NCBI GenBank assembly: GCA_020056205.1 | Contig: JAGVIF010000315.1 | Coordinates: 1 to 5,433 of the forward strand | Direction: 5' to 3' | DNA length: 5,433 nucleotides | Source: Lentisphaeria bacterium | Lineage (GTDB): Bacteria > Verrucomicrobiota > Lentisphaeria > Victivallales > GWF2-50-93 | Shown here: piece after piece, positions 5,084 through 5,433 of the stretch | Layout of the letters: each line of letters begins with the position of its first letter | Position numbering within the stretch: the first letter of the stretch is position 1 | Position numbers and translations under genes: made by a program | Notes under the pieces: generated by a model | Seen by the model: the letters and a program-made list of their open reading frames with translations, nothing else | Database searches by the model: none | Told to the model about the DNA's origin: nothing

Positions 5084-5433
5084 GTGCAAAAAAAACTTTT
5101 TATTATCCTTTCAGTATTTTTTTTGTTGGCGCAATATCTTGCCGCCGATGAACTTACCGTTATGGTATACAACCTGCGCAATTATTTTGTAAAAGGAGAG
5201 AACACCCCGATCAAAGAAGACTCTTCAAAGGCCGCAGTTGCGAAAATGATAAAAAGCGTCTATCCCGATATTTTTATGGCAACGGAAGTGGGAGGGGAAA
5301 AATCCATCGCCGACTTGACAGCGCTGCTGAAAAAAAACGACTGCCCCTATCCATACATCAAAACGATAGAGGGAGAAGACAGTTCAAGGCATCTCGTCTT
5401 GTTTTCTAAAATACCGCCTTCAGAATTTTCCCC
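5084..5433 (+). CDS. Secreted endonuclease/exonuclease/phosphatase (EEP) family protein, C-terminus beyond window
   Basis: From GTG at 5084 the frame is open to the window edge (116 codons). The N-terminus is a typical signal peptide: MQKKLFIILSVFFLLAQYLAA with likely cleavage near residue 21, followed by DELTVMVYNLRNYF. The EEP fold is indicated by the first strand with Asn30 (VYNLRN), the helix KAAVAKMIKSVYPDIF at 49-64, and ATEVGG at 66-71 with Glu68 in the place of the metal-binding Glu. A D99-S-S-R-H-L-V-L-F-S-K segment at 99-109 matches the strand before the active-site loop. EEP enzymes are metal-dependent phosphodiesterases or phosphatases acting on nucleic acids, lipids or phosphosugars; the substrate is unknown here. 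The catalytic His and Asp pair would lie beyond the edge. GTG is preferred because no ATG precedes the signal peptide in frame, an in-frame stop lies at 5036-5038, and AGGA at 5075-5078 is correctly spaced. Export to periplasm or surface is inferred. Confidence 0.85.
   Translation, partial: MQKKLFIILSVFFLLAQYLAADELTVMVYNLRNYFVKGENTPIKEDSSKAAVAKMIKSVYPDIFMATEVGGEKSIADLTALLKKNDCPYPYIKTIEGEDSSRHLVLFSKIPPSEFS

Noticed and set aside
1..5433. tRNA, rRNA, CRISPR array or complete insertion sequence
   Set aside because: No cloverleaf, rRNA signature, regularly spaced long repeats, or transposase with terminal inverted repeats was seen.

Overview
The window is bacterial chromosomal DNA of intermediate GC content. 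Genes use Shine-Dalgarno starts, and ATG and probably GTG start codons occur. Taxonomy cannot be fixed from this stretch. The RecN sequence (GPHEHQ in place of the usual GQHEHQ), the anaerobe-style PIN-toxin pair, a Rhs/YD-repeat scrap and repeat-rich spacers suggest an uncultured Gram-negative lineage, perhaps PVC/Omnitrophota-like. That placement is a low-confidence inference.

Layout. (1) 1-433, minus strand: N-terminal 144 residues of a histidine-phosphatase (phosphoglycerate-mutase-like) protein that continues beyond the left edge. (2) 434-911: a 478-bp divergent spacer. It holds a TATAAT-type promoter for the phosphatase, a leader-like segment with three mutually exclusive pairing elements in front of a perfect Shine-Dalgarno sequence and a 14-codon ORF, a 13-bp imperfect palindrome, an exact 8-bp-period AAATC array and a 9-bp-period array. 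(3) 912-2573: recN, full length. (4) 2643-3968: a membrane-anchored DUF58 protein, without its usual MoxR ATPase neighbour. (5) 3969-5083: an accessory strip with gene debris, a PIN-domain toxin carrying what looks like an in-frame internal deletion, its apparently intact small partner, an unrecognised protein-like fragment and an Rhs/YD-repeat scrap. (6) 5084-5433: the start of a secreted endonuclease/exonuclease/phosphatase-fold protein, cut by the right edge.

How the parts relate. recN and the DUF58 gene are codirectional, 69 bp apart with no convincing terminator, and may be cotranscribed, although their functions (DNA-break repair and envelope-associated assembly) are not obviously linked. 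The PIN gene and its partner overlap by 23 bp and form a toxin-antitoxin-type operon. The toxin has lost the region that carries the later acidic active-site residue of PIN domains, so this looks like a decaying module. No complete new system is apparent. The strongest leads are the internally deleted toxin, the alternative-pairing leader in the spacer, and the gene graveyard between the DUF58 gene and the secreted nuclease-fold gene.
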